From: Candidatus Melainabacteria bacterium
GTDB taxonomy: Bacteria > Cyanobacteriota > Vampirovibrionia > Obscuribacterales > Obscuribacteraceae
Reading direction: 5' to 3'
DNA: 64,000 nucleotides
Assembly: GCA_003963305.1 (NCBI GenBank)
Contig: RXJR01000005.1
Coordinates: 100,007-164,006 of the forward strand
Within the stretch, counting starts at the first letter, position 1, and every line of letters begins with the position of its first letter. A program made the translations under genes and the position numbers. A model generated the notes under the pieces. That model did not search any database. It was not told where the DNA came from and worked only from the letters and a program-made list of their open reading frames with translations. Positions 51,857 to 60,940 of the stretch are shown here, one piece after another.

Positions 51857-51950
51857 GCTGTGCAGATCCGGCTGTGCATAACTAGCTGTGCGGATCCGGC
51901 TGTGCGTAACTAGCTGTGCGGGATCCAGCTGTGCTTATCTAGCTGTGCGG
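51857..51950. repeat. 14-bp minisatellite with GCTGTGC core
   Basis: Seven copies of GCTGTGC begin at 51857, 51871, 51885, 51899, 51913, 51928 and 51942: a 14-bp period, one step of 15. The 7-base spacers alternate between a GATCC-type and an ACTA/TCTA-type sequence, so a 28-bp higher-order unit is visible. It lies in the gap between two convergent genes. Function unknown. Confidence 0.85.
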
Positions 51951-52059
51951 TTTACTGAAATGGCCTGCGTCAAATCGCCGCCACTGTCATGGACCGGACC
52001 GAGCCGCGCCAGTCTGCGCACTGGTCTGTGCAAGCACAGAACAGTGCTGCAAGCGTATA

Positions 52060-53514
52060 TCAGTTTTTGTCAGGCTGCCAGCTCAAGTTAGGTTTGCGTG
52101 CAGCAAGAGCTTCGTCCAATCTTCCCACTGGTGTCTTATGTGGTGCCGATTTGACGAGTTCAGGTTCATTCTTGGTCTCTTCGTCGATCTTGAGCATGAT
52201 CTCAACAAACTCATCGAGAGTCTCTTTCGACTCGGTCTCAGTCGGCTCAATCATCATTGCTTCCGGCACTACCAGAGGGAAGTAGACGGTCGGTGCATGC
52301 ACACCGTAATCGAGCATGCGTTTAGCAATGTTGGTGGTAGCCACGCCACGTTCCTTCTGCATACTGCCGGAGAGCACGAACTCATGCATACAAGGTTGGC
52401 CGTAAGCAACGACGAAGTTTCTCTTCAACTTTTCCTTGAGATAGTTGGCGCTCAGAATCGCATCGCGCGACACCTGACAGAGTCCATCCCGTCCGTGCGC
52501 CATGATGTATGTGTAAGCCCGCACAAGGATGCCAAAGTTACCGTAGAAGCCCTTCACCTTACCGATTGATTGAGGGCGGTTCCAATCGAGCGTGAACCGT
52601 TCCTGCTCGCGACGTACGACAGGCTTCGGCAAGAATGGTTCCAGCTTGGCCCGAGCAGCTACTGCGCAACCTCCGGGACCACCGCCGCCGTGCGGAGTGG
52701 AAAAGGTCTTGTGCAAATTCAAGTGGCAGACGTCGAAGCCCATGTCGCCTGGTCTGACCAGACCCATGATGGCGTTCAGATTAGCGCCGTCGTAATAGAG
52801 AAGTCCGCCCGCTTCGTGTACCAGCTTTTGAACGGTTTGAATCTCTTCTTCAAACAAGCCGAGCGTGTTCGGATTGGTGAGCATGATGGCCGCTGTATCA
52901 GGTCCGACCACAGCTTTAAGAGCATCTATATCGACCAGTCCGCGCTCGTTTGATTTGATCTCGACGACTTCAAAACCACACAATGCCGCCGTCGCCGGGT
53001 TGGTACCATGGGCGGTATCGGGAACAATCACCTTGCGGCGCTTATGTTCACCTTGAGCTTCGAAGTAAGCTTTGATGAGCAGAAGTCCGGTCATCTCACC
53101 GTGAGCACCGGCAGCAGGCTGCAGCGTCACAGCCGGCAAGCCGACGATTGCCGCGATTTTCTCTTGCAAGTTCCAGATCAATTCAAGCGCGCCTTGAATT
53201 TGATCTTCAGGCTGATAGGGATGCAACTCGCGAAATCCTTCCAGGGCAGCCATGGCATCATTTACTTTCGGGTTGTACTTCATCGTGCATGAGCCGAGCG
53301 GATAAAAGCCACTCTCGATGCAGTGGTTAAGTTTGGAAAGTCGAACGAAGTGGCGCATCGTATCCAATTCACTGACTTCGGGCAGGGCAGCCGGAACTTT
53401 GCGAATGTATTTGGCAGGCAAGAAGTCAGTCAACGATTTCTCTGGAACGTTCACCTGGGGAAGAATCGTGCTGCTTCTTCCTTTTCGGGATTTTTCATAA
53501 ATCAGTTTTTCCAT
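52060..53514 (-). CDS. gcvPB: Glycine dehydrogenase (decarboxylating) subunit 2
   Basis: 484 residues. The split-form P-protein subunit B of the glycine cleavage system, which carries the PLP. Motifs: [41 protein letters not shown] and the PLP lysine in [16 protein letters not shown]. It decarboxylates glycine with subunit A (GcvPA), which is not adjacent; gcvT and gcvH are not in the window either. Located 87 bases after the rnd gene on the same strand. Cytoplasmic. Confidence 0.95.
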   Translation of the reverse strand: MEKLIYEKSRKGRSSTILPQVNVPEKSLTDFLPAKYIRKVPAALPEVSELDTMRHFVRLSKLNHCIESGFYPLGSCTMKYNPKVNDAMAALEGFRELHPYQPEDQIQGALELIWNLQEKIAAIVGLPAVTLQPAAGAHGEMTGLLLIKAYFEAQGEHKRRKVIVPDTAHGTNPATAALCGFEVVEIKSNERGLVDIDALKAVVGPDTAAIMLTNPNTLGLFEEEIQTVQKLVHEAGGLLYYDGANLNAIMGLVRPGDMGFDVCHLNLHKTFSTPHGGGGPGGCAVAARAKLEPFLPKPVVRREQERFTLDWNRPQSIGKVKGFYGNFGILVRAYTYIMAHGRDGLCQVSRDAILSANYLKEKLKRNFVVAYGQPCMHEFVLSGSMQKERGVATTNIAKRMLDYGVHAPTVYFPLVVPEAMMIEPTETESKETLDEFVEIMLKIDEETKNEPELVKSAPHKTPVGRLDEALAARKPNLSWQPDKN

Positions 53515-53601
53515 CTCATGCTCCAGTGTTATTGCGCCTAACTAATTTCATTCAGTCCGAACTTGGTTTCAAACAATCCGCTGCTGATCGACATCTCTTA
53601 C

Positions 53602-54255
53602 TTAGTGTTCGAATATATCTTTCCAGCCGCGCAAATCCATCTCACACACGATTGGCAGAGCCTGAAACAGGCGTTCAGCCAGATGCATGCGATCTTCACG
53701 CTCCAACAAATAACGCAGCTTGGATTGCAGTGCATGCAAGTTGCGCACATCGTTGGCTGCATATTCCAATTGCGAATCGGTCAAATCAGGTTTGGCCCAA
53801 TCGCTCGATTGGTCCGTTTTATCCATCTCCAGACCCAGCAATTCTCGAGTCAAATCTTTCAAGCTGTGCCTGTCGGTATAGGTGCGCACCAACTTGGAAG
53901 CAATCTTCGTGCACCAGATCGGATTGACTGTAGCGTTGAGGTAGTGCTTCATGACGGCAACATCGAAGCGAGCAAAGTGGAAAAGCTTCATCACATTTTC
54001 GGCTTCCATCAACTTCTTCAAGTTTGAATTATCGCGAGGCAAGTCACTCAGATGCTGGAATCTCACAAAAGTGACCAGACCTTCGTCATCACAAATTTGC
54101 ACCAGGCACAAGCGATCGCGCGGAATAATCAAACCGCGAGTTTCCGTATCGACGGCAATGCACTGTTTCTTCAAATAGTGATTGAGCCGCTCTTCAGGCA
54201 GATCATGTTCGAACAATTCGGGCTTTCGATGCTTCACTACAGCCTCTGTAGACAC
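53602..54255 (-). CDS. Ribonuclease D-type 3'-5' exonuclease
   Basis: 217 residues. DEDDy motifs: VDTETRGL (ExoI, Asp and Glu), LFHFARFDVAVM (ExoII, Asp) and YAANDVRNLHAL (ExoIII, Tyr and Asp). Only the exonuclease domain is present; the C-terminal HRDC domains of E. coli RNase D (375 residues) are missing, as in many short homologues. Probably acts in 3' trimming of structured RNA. GTG start is within a reading beginning MSTEAVVKHRKPELFEHD. Confidence 0.85.
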   Translation of the reverse strand: MSTEAVVKHRKPELFEHDLPEERLNHYLKKQCIAVDTETRGLIIPRDRLCLVQICDDEGLVTFVRFQHLSDLPRDNSNLKKLMEAENVMKLFHFARFDVAVMKHYLNATVNPIWCTKIASKLVRTYTDRHSLKDLTRELLGLEMDKTDQSSDWAKPDLTDSQLEYAANDVRNLHALQSKLRYLLEREDRMHLAERLFQALPIVCEMDLRGWKDIFEH

Positions 54256-54477
54256 GTCAGTCTCCTTGTTGATGCCGCTTCTGAATCTCAGAAAGAAACG
54301 CCGACCGGCCTGATTTCCTTTACATAAGATGTGAGCGGACTTATCCGAGGTTTAGCTTTAGCAGCAAGCCGCATAGCTTACCCAGGGCACATTATAGTGC
54401 TTTGCCAAGCCGCTCAGATGGCTCATTTCAAGTTATAAAGCCACCTTAAACAAGGAATAGCAATTGGCAACCCGAGA

Positions 54478-55860
54478 TCACTCAACTTCACCACAATAGG
54501 CATCGCGCAGCAACTCGCACAGATGCGTGACCTGCACAGGCACTCGACGTTGATTGACGCCCGCCTTGATTTGCAGCATGCAACCGGGATTTGTCGTCAC
54601 CACAGTATCGGCACCGCTCTCCTTGATTAAGTCCATTTTGCGGTTCAAAACTTCCATGCTCAGTTCAGTGTGGAGCAGATTGTATATACCGGCACTACCG
54701 CAGCAGTGTTCTGCTTCTCTCAATGGAATAAGTTCAATCTTATTTGGTGTAACCGAGTTGACCGCAGCGGCAAAATCCAGAAGCAGTTTCTGGGGGGCTT
54801 CTCGAATGCCCTGAGCATGAGCGAGATGGCAAGCAGCATGGTAAGCAATCTTCAAGTCAGGCAGTTCGGCTCCACAACGGTCGTTGTGCTTAAAGTCGTT
54901 TTTCGCCAGTTCCTCGGTGACATCGACGATTCGTTGCGAAACAGCGGAGGCTCGAGCCGCATATTCTTCATCGTCATGCAAAAACTCTGCATATTGCTTC
55001 ATCATCGCCCCGCAACCGGCTGAGGTCACGACAATTGGACCTTCGGTCACCTCCAGAGATCTTATGTTTCTCCTGGCCAGCGAAAGCATCACATCAGTCT
55101 CACCGGCGTGAGCAGCAAGCGCACCACAACAGGTTTGTTCGGGCACTTCCACGATGCAACCCTGCGCCTTCAACAAGTCTATAGAGGCATGGTTGACCGA
55201 ATTATAGAAAACATCCATCACACATCCGGCAAACAACTGAACGGTGCCTTTCTTCTCGCCTGCCTGCCACGACTTTTTTGGCAGTGGTTTGAACGACGGA
55301 ATCTCAGGCAACAACGCATTCAACTGCCACAGCCTGTAGAAAAGCTTCTGGACGGGGTTTTGCTGGAGCGGTTCAGAAGTGGCAATAGGCTGATTCGGTT
55401 TTACACCGGCCAGTCTTCTCAATAGCTCACCGCCTTTGAGCCGCTGCCACTGGCGCATTACACCGGCTACAAAATGCAGTCTGGGGTAATCAGGCAAGAG
55501 GTTGGAAAAGCCAAAACGCATACCGAAGCGCAGAATTCCGGGCTTTCGCGCCGCCAGATGTGGTCGAGCCTGATCCAGGATATTTTCGTACTTGACTCCG
55601 GAAGGGCAAGCGGTCTGGCAACCGAGACAACCAAGGCAGGAATCGATATGCTCGGCAAGACGTGATTGCAAAGGCAGAGTGCCCTCGTTCCACTGATTGA
55701 GCAGGTAAATTCGCCCACGCGGCGATTCCATCTCGCGACCGGTAGCCAGATATGTGGGGCAAGCGGGCAAGCACAGTCCGCAATGGATGCAAGCATCCAA
55801 AAGTTCTTTATCGATGAGCCGCTGCTGCGGCTGAGATTGCGGGCTGCAAGGTTCGGACAT
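54478..55860 (-). CDS. glcF: Glycolate oxidase iron-sulfur subunit
   Basis: 460 residues. Two ferredoxin-like clusters, CIHCGLCLPACPTY and CLGCLGCQTACPSG, and two CCG domains (TCCGALAAHAGE, HCCGSAGIYNLL). With a GlcD/GlcE flavoprotein it oxidises glycolate to glyoxylate and feeds the electrons to the chain. It is 24 bases downstream of the GlcE-like gene. It could also be LutA-like, but the fused length fits GlcF. Confidence 0.9.
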   Translation of the reverse strand: MSEPCSPQSQPQQRLIDKELLDACIHCGLCLPACPTYLATGREMESPRGRIYLLNQWNEGTLPLQSRLAEHIDSCLGCLGCQTACPSGVKYENILDQARPHLAARKPGILRFGMRFGFSNLLPDYPRLHFVAGVMRQWQRLKGGELLRRLAGVKPNQPIATSEPLQQNPVQKLFYRLWQLNALLPEIPSFKPLPKKSWQAGEKKGTVQLFAGCVMDVFYNSVNHASIDLLKAQGCIVEVPEQTCCGALAAHAGETDVMLSLARRNIRSLEVTEGPIVVTSAGCGAMMKQYAEFLHDDEEYAARASAVSQRIVDVTEELAKNDFKHNDRCGAELPDLKIAYHAACHLAHAQGIREAPQKLLLDFAAAVNSVTPNKIELIPLREAEHCCGSAGIYNLLHTELSMEVLNRKMDLIKESGADTVVTTNPGCMLQIKAGVNQRRVPVQVTHLCELLRDAYCGEVE

Positions 55861-55884
55861 ACTGACTAAAGCATAACGGCATCG

Positions 55885-57168
55885 TCACAGAACTGCCAGT
55901 GGATTTAGACAGCCACTCGGGTCGAAACGCTCCTTTAGTGAAGCTTTAATTTGCGAGATCTTCTTTATATCCGCCCCCAGATATTCAATTTCGTACTCGA
56001 GTTCAGATGCCGCCATCGCCACTGTATGCGGTGCAGACTTTCGCAAAAGAAATGATCTGAGCGAATCGTTCAACTCGTAAAGCCGGGTCAGGTCGCGCGC
56101 ATACAAGAGAACTCGCCCGGTTGAAACACGATACTGAAAAGTTTGGTCGGGAGCGGCTCTCAGCCAGTCGGCAAGGAGCAAAGAAAACTCAGAGACGCTG
56201 GCGGAAAGCTCCAGTCGGGGAAAAGCTGGTGCTGCACAAATCTGCAAGAGAGCCTCCGCGTCATCAAACGAAAGTTCCGAGTTGGTGGTGCCTTCTCGTT
56301 TAAAAGCGCGAATTTGAGGAATCAATTCCTTAATCAACTCATCATGACCGGCAACCCGCACAATCAGTCCGAATTTGTTCCATCGCTGCGCCAATTTAGC
56401 CGTGCCATCCGAAAGCACTGCTGGTTCTCTGACAATCGAAAGGTCTAACAGTTCGCAGCAAACGAGCGAAAGATCAGCGCCAATCAGATCTCCTGCCAGC
56501 AAGAGCAAATCTTGCGCGCTTGCACCGTGAAAGATAACTGCTGCTGTTTTCTCGGGTCGCGCATAAAGCCGCAAGTGCGCAGCATAAGGCAGCGCCAGGG
56601 TTCCATGCGACCCGACAATCAATTTGGTAGTGTCGTAGCCGGTAACATTCTTCACAACGATACCACCGGTTTTGATCTCGATGCCACTGCCAGTGATTGC
56701 ATCAAGCCCTAAGACCAGATCACGCACAGCACCGAAACCGTGTTCTAGTGGTCCACCATCACCGCGGTTAATGAGGTCGAGCAAGCTTGTTTGGGGCTGC
56801 GCGCTGACCGGAAACCATTGACCGAACGGCGTTAAATACGCATTCAATTCATGTAACGTGATGCCGGTTTCGACCGAAATAACCTGATCCTGAGGCTCGT
56901 GATGCAAAATGCGATTCATAGAGCTGAGATCAACAAAGACAAATTCTCGATCGTCCAGGCGAGATGCCGGAACGGTTCGGGCTGGCCCAGTTAAAACCGC
57001 CGCAGCTGTAGATGCCGATGCCTTAAGAACCTCCGCCAGTCCACGGGCGTGAGAGATGGACATTTGAGTCCAACGTCCGGCTTCACCTGAAGCCGAAGTT
57101 GCCACCACAGAAGCACCATCAATGGCTTTTGAAAGTTTTTGAGATAAACCTACCGAGCCTGATTGCAT
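55885..57168 (-). CDS. GlcE-like FAD-binding oxidoreductase subunit
   Basis: 427 residues, longer than E. coli GlcE (about 350). FAD-binding PCMH-type domain: VSVETGITLHELN, HGFGAVRDLVLGLDAI, IKTGGIVVKNVTGYDTTKLIVGSHG (in two blocks), with the usual GlcD/E C-terminal region AELEYEIEYLGADIKKI, ending DPSGCLNPLAVL. The cysteine in the last motif is typical. It probably forms the flavin subunit with glcF; whether glcD is elsewhere cannot be seen. Substrate glycolate is inferred from the pairing. Confidence 0.85.
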   Translation of the reverse strand: MQSGSVGLSQKLSKAIDGASVVATSASGEAGRWTQMSISHARGLAEVLKASASTAAAVLTGPARTVPASRLDDREFVFVDLSSMNRILHHEPQDQVISVETGITLHELNAYLTPFGQWFPVSAQPQTSLLDLINRGDGGPLEHGFGAVRDLVLGLDAITGSGIEIKTGGIVVKNVTGYDTTKLIVGSHGTLALPYAAHLRLYARPEKTAAVIFHGASAQDLLLLAGDLIGADLSLVCCELLDLSIVREPAVLSDGTAKLAQRWNKFGLIVRVAGHDELIKELIPQIRAFKREGTTNSELSFDDAEALLQICAAPAFPRLELSASVSEFSLLLADWLRAAPDQTFQYRVSTGRVLLYARDLTRLYELNDSLRSFLLRKSAPHTVAMAASELEYEIEYLGADIKKISQIKASLKERFDPSGCLNPLAVL

Positions 57169-57258
57169 TGTATTTTTCGCTTGATGATAATTACCATGGT
57201 GCTACCTGAGGTAAGCTTGGGTTGTCTATCGGCACACATCACTTGAGATCGACGACAC

Positions 57259-58392
57259 TTGGCAGATAATTCAGATAAAAAGCTCGTACTCGTTTCAGGA
57301 TACTACGGCTTTGGCAACCTGGGCGATGAAGCGATTCTGGAAGAGTTGACTAATGAGCTTAAAAAGCTCATATCGCCTTCGCAAATTGTCGTACTTTCCA
57401 ACAATCCGCAACAAACTAAAGACGCCTTCGGTGTAGAAGCCGTAGACCGCTGGAAACCAGCCAATCTGCTGCCCTTGCTCTCTCGTGCGGCTCTCTTCAT
57501 AAGCGGTGGCGGCGGGCTGTTTCAAGATACGACAGGGATCAAATCAACGATTTTCTACGGTTGTCAAATTCTTATGGTACGGGCGCTGGGAAGAAAAGTC
57601 TGTGTCTACGCCCAGGGCATCGGTCCGCTCAAAGGTGAAGCAGCAAGGGTCCTGGCAAAGCTGAGCTTGCAGCAAGCAAACTTCATTACTGTCCGAGACA
57701 GAGACTCTCAAAAGCTCCTGGAAGAGTGGAATATCGCCAGTCTTCTCACAGCCGACCCCGTCTGGTGCCTGGAACAAACAGATATTCCCGGAAGAGCACT
57801 CGACCAGATTGCCCAGCTGAAAGCAAAACCCGGATTAACAGTCGGGCTCTCTCTTCGCAAGGCAACAAATTTCAGCGACAAACAATTGGACGATCTGGTG
57901 GCTGTGATGGATCGGTCACTTGCACTCGATACTAAATTGTTGCTCCTGCCTCTGCAAATGGAGCAGGATATCGGTCCGCTCAACAGGTTTGGTGAACAGT
58001 GGCAAGCTAAAGGTCGGTATGCTGAATTTCTGCATACAGACGAAATTGAAAGGCCCAGTCAGTGGCTCGCTATCCTTTCGCAACTCGACCTGCTTGTCGG
58101 AATGAGACTGCATGCACTGATTATGTCGCTGTCGAGCGGCGTACCCGTCGTCGGTCTCGCCTATGACCCGAAAGTGCGACATGTACTGACGCAGTTCAAA
58201 CAGCCAATCTTAAATCTAACCAAGGACGGTGATGGCAGCGGCACATTTAAGGAGTGGCTGCCCACTATGCAGACCGCAGTGGCAACTCGACAGCAACTGG
58301 CGGCGAACGCACGCGAGGAAGCCGAAAGTGCGAAAAAATTGGCTTGCCAGAACTTCGAGCTTTTAGCTAAAATTCTATTACATGCAAAGTGA
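57259..58392 (+). CDS. csaB: Polysaccharide pyruvyl transferase CsaB
   Basis: 377 residues. Adds pyruvate ketals to a cell-wall-associated polysaccharide. Features: the N-terminal VLVSGYYGFGNLGDEAIL, FISGGGGLFQDTTG, and C-terminal LVGMRLHALIMSLSSGVPVVGLAYDPK (two blocks). Start is TTG without a strong site. The stop overlaps the GTG of the next gene (GTGA). Pyruvylated polymers can anchor SLH-type surface proteins, which this window does not otherwise show. Confidence 0.9.
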   Translation: MADNSDKKLVLVSGYYGFGNLGDEAILEELTNELKKLISPSQIVVLSNNPQQTKDAFGVEAVDRWKPANLLPLLSRAALFISGGGGLFQDTTGIKSTIFYGCQILMVRALGRKVCVYAQGIGPLKGEAARVLAKLSLQQANFITVRDRDSQKLLEEWNIASLLTADPVWCLEQTDIPGRALDQIAQLKAKPGLTVGLSLRKATNFSDKQLDDLVAVMDRSLALDTKLLLLPLQMEQDIGPLNRFGEQWQAKGRYAEFLHTDEIERPSQWLAILSQLDLLVGMRLHALIMSLSSGVPVVGLAYDPKVRHVLTQFKQPILNLTKDGDGSGTFKEWLPTMQTAVATRQQLAANAREEAESAKKLACQNFELLAKILLHAK

Positions 58393-59297
58393 TCTTCTGG
58401 ATGCGATCAGTGCGGACCGGATGGAAGTTCACATTCCCATCGGCACCGCATATAATGTCCATATTGTCAGCCACATATAAACAACGTCAAAAAGTCCTTG
58501 GTTACCCCGTCGACACGGTCGATGAGGCGCTGGCACTCGAGATTATTGATGAAGCCTGGAATAACAAGCGCGGGCTGCACGTCGTCACCCTCAATGCCGA
58601 GATGGTGGTCGCCTCGCAGCAAGATCAAGCCCTTGACAGAATCATCAGACATGCCCATTTGATTGTGCCGGACGGTTCAGGCGTGGTCTGGGCTCTCAGA
58701 CTACAAGGTCATGGCGCTGACCGTCTTCCAGGCATCGAACTGGCTAATGCAGCGCTTGGACTGGCAGCAAGAAAAGGCTCTAGAGTAGCGCTTCTGGGCG
58801 GCAAGACAGAAGTTCTGGAAAAAATCAAAGCGACGCTGCCGACAATGCACCCTGGTTTGAACATAGTCGCCAGTCACAACGGTTACTTCTCGCTTGATGA
58901 TGAAGACCAGCTCGTCGATCAATTCGCAGATGCGAAGCCTGACTTGATGCTGGTGGCACTCGGTGTTCCCAAGCAGGAATACTTCATCGACCGCTGGAGC
59001 CATGCATTTCCAAACACCGTCATGATTGGTGTGGGCGGCAGTTTCGATGTCTGGGCGGGGAACGTCAAACGAGCTCCCGCAGCATTTCGAAAAATGCATC
59101 TGGAATGGTTCTATCGTTTGATGGCTGAACCATGGCGCTTTAAGCGCATGAGTGCGGCGTTACCGTCATTTGCCATGCAAGTCTTGCAAGAACTGGCGCA
59201 AAACAAGCTTACTGAGAAGAAGCATGGTGAGAAAGTCCGCTCCGAGCGGCAACCGAAACCCCACGACAAGTCGAAAGAACGATCGAAGGACAAATAG
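58389..59297 (+). CDS. WecG/TagA/CpsF-family glycosyltransferase
   Basis: 302 residues from the GTG overlapping csaB; a start at the ATG 58455 (SILSATYKQRQKVLG) is also possible and would give 280 residues. The family adds N-acetylmannosamine (or -aminuronate) to a lipid-linked sugar. Motifs: TLNAEMVVASQQD, LIVPDGSGVVWALRL, ALGVPKQEYFIDRW and GVGGSFDVWAGNVKRAPA. The last 35 residues are Lys/Glu-rich and hydrophilic. Coupled to csaB, so both likely build the same envelope polysaccharide. Stop TAG overlaps the downstream Mini-III reading frame. Confidence 0.9.
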   Translation: MIFWMRSVRTGWKFTFPSAPHIMSILSATYKQRQKVLGYPVDTVDEALALEIIDEAWNNKRGLHVVTLNAEMVVASQQDQALDRIIRHAHLIVPDGSGVVWALRLQGHGADRLPGIELANAALGLAARKGSRVALLGGKTEVLEKIKATLPTMHPGLNIVASHNGYFSLDDEDQLVDQFADAKPDLMLVALGVPKQEYFIDRWSHAFPNTVMIGVGGSFDVWAGNVKRAPAAFRKMHLEWFYRLMAEPWRFKRMSAALPSFAMQVLQELAQNKLTEKKHGEKVRSERQPKPHDKSKERSKDK

Positions 59298-59698
59298 AGC
59301 AGCAGCTACTCTGGCTTTCCGGTCAGGCACTCGAACCATCTCACATCAAAGATGTTTCGCTGCGTTCTCTTGCACACCTCGGAGATGCGGTTTTTCACCT
59401 TTATGAGCGGGAGCGAGAAGTAACTCGCACGAGTTCAGCCCGCCAGATGCATAAACGCGCTCGTGTGAAAGCCACTCAGCAAGCCGAACTTCTTCAGCTC
59501 TTGCTGCCTTCTCTGACCGAAACTGAATCAGACCTGGTACGTCGGGCAAGAAATCTGAAAGCCACCGGCTTCAGAAAAGTCGACCAGAATTCATATCGAC
59601 ACGCTACCGCCTTCGAAGCGCTGCTCGGCTACCTTTATCTGACCGATTTCGCCCGTCTCAAAGAAATATTGCAGATTACTGCAGAACCGCAAATTTAA
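59294..59698 (+). CDS. mrnC: Mini-ribonuclease III, start codon unclear
   Basis: About 134 residues. Mini-III (a catalytic-only RNase III without dsRNA-binding domain) matures 23S rRNA ends. Signatures: LAHLGDAVFHLYERE with Asp (metal ligand), LLPSLTETESDLVRRARN and ATAFEALLGYLYLTD with Glu. The conserved domain begins near 59345, but between the in-frame stop at 59228 and it no ATG, GTG or TTG exists; the first ATG (59447) is 40 residues into the domain and would delete the catalytic part. An ATA at 59294 overlaps the wecG stop (ATAG) with AAGGA just upstream. A rare start or assembly error may explain it. Confidence 0.8.
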   Translation: MEQQLLWLSGQALEPSHIKDVSLRSLAHLGDAVFHLYEREREVTRTSSARQMHKRARVKATQQAELLQLLLPSLTETESDLVRRARNLKATGFRKVDQNSYRHATAFEALLGYLYLTDFARLKEILQITAEPQI

Positions 59699-59827
59699 TT
59701 AGGATTACGCCTTTGACAGCCAGATCCTTAAGGATAAGTTGCTGATGGCTTTTCTTGCCTGGTTCTAGTGTTAACTTAGGCTTAGGAGAGGTCTCTCCGC
59801 CGTTTACCGTCGAGTACAAAGAGAACA

Positions 59828-60940
59828 TTGCAAGCATTAGGCACAAAGTCGGAAGACATCTACAGTTGCCTCGTGGAACATTCCGCAGACGGCATGGTCG
59901 TGAGCGATGCAGCGGGCATTATTACAGCCTGCAATCCGGCATTTGTTAAGCTGCTCGGTAGAGGCGAAAAGGAAATTGTCGGGCGCAAGCTCACATCTAT
60001 CATCGACGAAAATGTCGAACGACACGATCATGCCCACCCCATGTCCGACACCGCGGGTGGTGGCAAAGCGAACAGCAGTGAAAACGATCCCTTCGCACCA
60101 CACACCAAAACAGTCGTGTGCAAAAACGGCAATTTGACGCTGCCGGTCAGCCACATTCCAATCAAACCCAAAGACGGCAAGACGGAAAGTACCCTGACAA
60201 TCGTCTACATCATCCAGGCTAACACCGTCCAACAAGCTCAAACGGAATTCGTGAGCACTGTAAGCCATGAATTGCGTACGCCTTTAACAAGTATCAAGGG
60301 CTTCGCAGATACCATTTTGCGTGCCGGCGACAGGCTCGACTTGAGCCAGCAACGCCGCTATGTGGGCATCATCAAAGATCAGGCCGATCGACTGACCAGA
60401 TTAGTGGAAGACCTGCTGGCAGTTTCAAGATTAGAATCAAAAAGAATGCAGCTCACCATCAGAGCTATCGACTTGAACGGCGCCATTCAACGCGTCTATC
60501 GCAATCTCTCCGACAAAGCAAAAGATCATCGCATCGTCATCAAAGTACCGGCAGGTCTGCCTCCGGTTTGGGCCGATGCAGATCGTCTGGAGCAGATTCT
60601 CACAAATTTGATTGATAACGCAATTAAGTACTCGCCTCCCAAAACGACTGTAACCGTGACGGCTCTGGACAATTCAGAGATGGTGGAATTTTCGGTAAGC
60701 GACCAGGGAGTGGGCATACCACAGGAACATCTGGGACAGATCTTCACGAAATTCAGTCGCCTGGACAATCCACTGGTAAGGCAAACTGAAGGCACGGGAT
60801 TGGGACTCTATATAACTCGCTCACTGGTGCTCGCACTGGGCGGTCAAATCAAAGTCGCCAGTTCCGGCACCGGCACCGTTTTCACCGTACTACTTCCAGC
60901 TGCGACATTAGAAGAGCAGGCTGCCAGAGGGCGCGACTGA
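59828..60940 (+). CDS. PAS-domain sensor histidine kinase
   Basis: 370 residues, cytoplasmic. PAS domain at about 8-130 (SADGMVVSDAAGIITACNPAF and LLGRGEKEIVGRKLTSII), then the HisKA/HATPase core: H-box SHELRTPLTS, N-box NLIDNAIKYSP, G1 DQGVGIPQE, G2 GTGLGLYITRSL. All catalytic residues are intact. TTG start with GAGA close by. The stop overlaps the next start (TGATG), coupling it to a REC-GGDEF-REC protein. A TTGACA/TAAGTT pair at 59714-59741 may be its promoter, with low confidence. Confidence 0.9.
   Translation: MQALGTKSEDIYSCLVEHSADGMVVSDAAGIITACNPAFVKLLGRGEKEIVGRKLTSIIDENVERHDHAHPMSDTAGGGKANSSENDPFAPHTKTVVCKNGNLTLPVSHIPIKPKDGKTESTLTIVYIIQANTVQQAQTEFVSTVSHELRTPLTSIKGFADTILRAGDRLDLSQQRRYVGIIKDQADRLTRLVEDLLAVSRLESKRMQLTIRAIDLNGAIQRVYRNLSDKAKDHRIVIKVPAGLPPVWADADRLEQILTNLIDNAIKYSPPKTTVTVTALDNSEMVEFSVSDQGVGIPQEHLGQIFTKFSRLDNPLVRQTEGTGLGLYITRSLVLALGGQIKVASSGTGTVFTVLLPAATLEEQAARGRD

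Noticed and set aside
59221..59297. Programmed -1 frameshift fusing WecG and Mini-III
   Set aside because: No X-XXY-YYZ slippery heptamer is visible in the 69-base overlap; kept only as one possible explanation in the finding.
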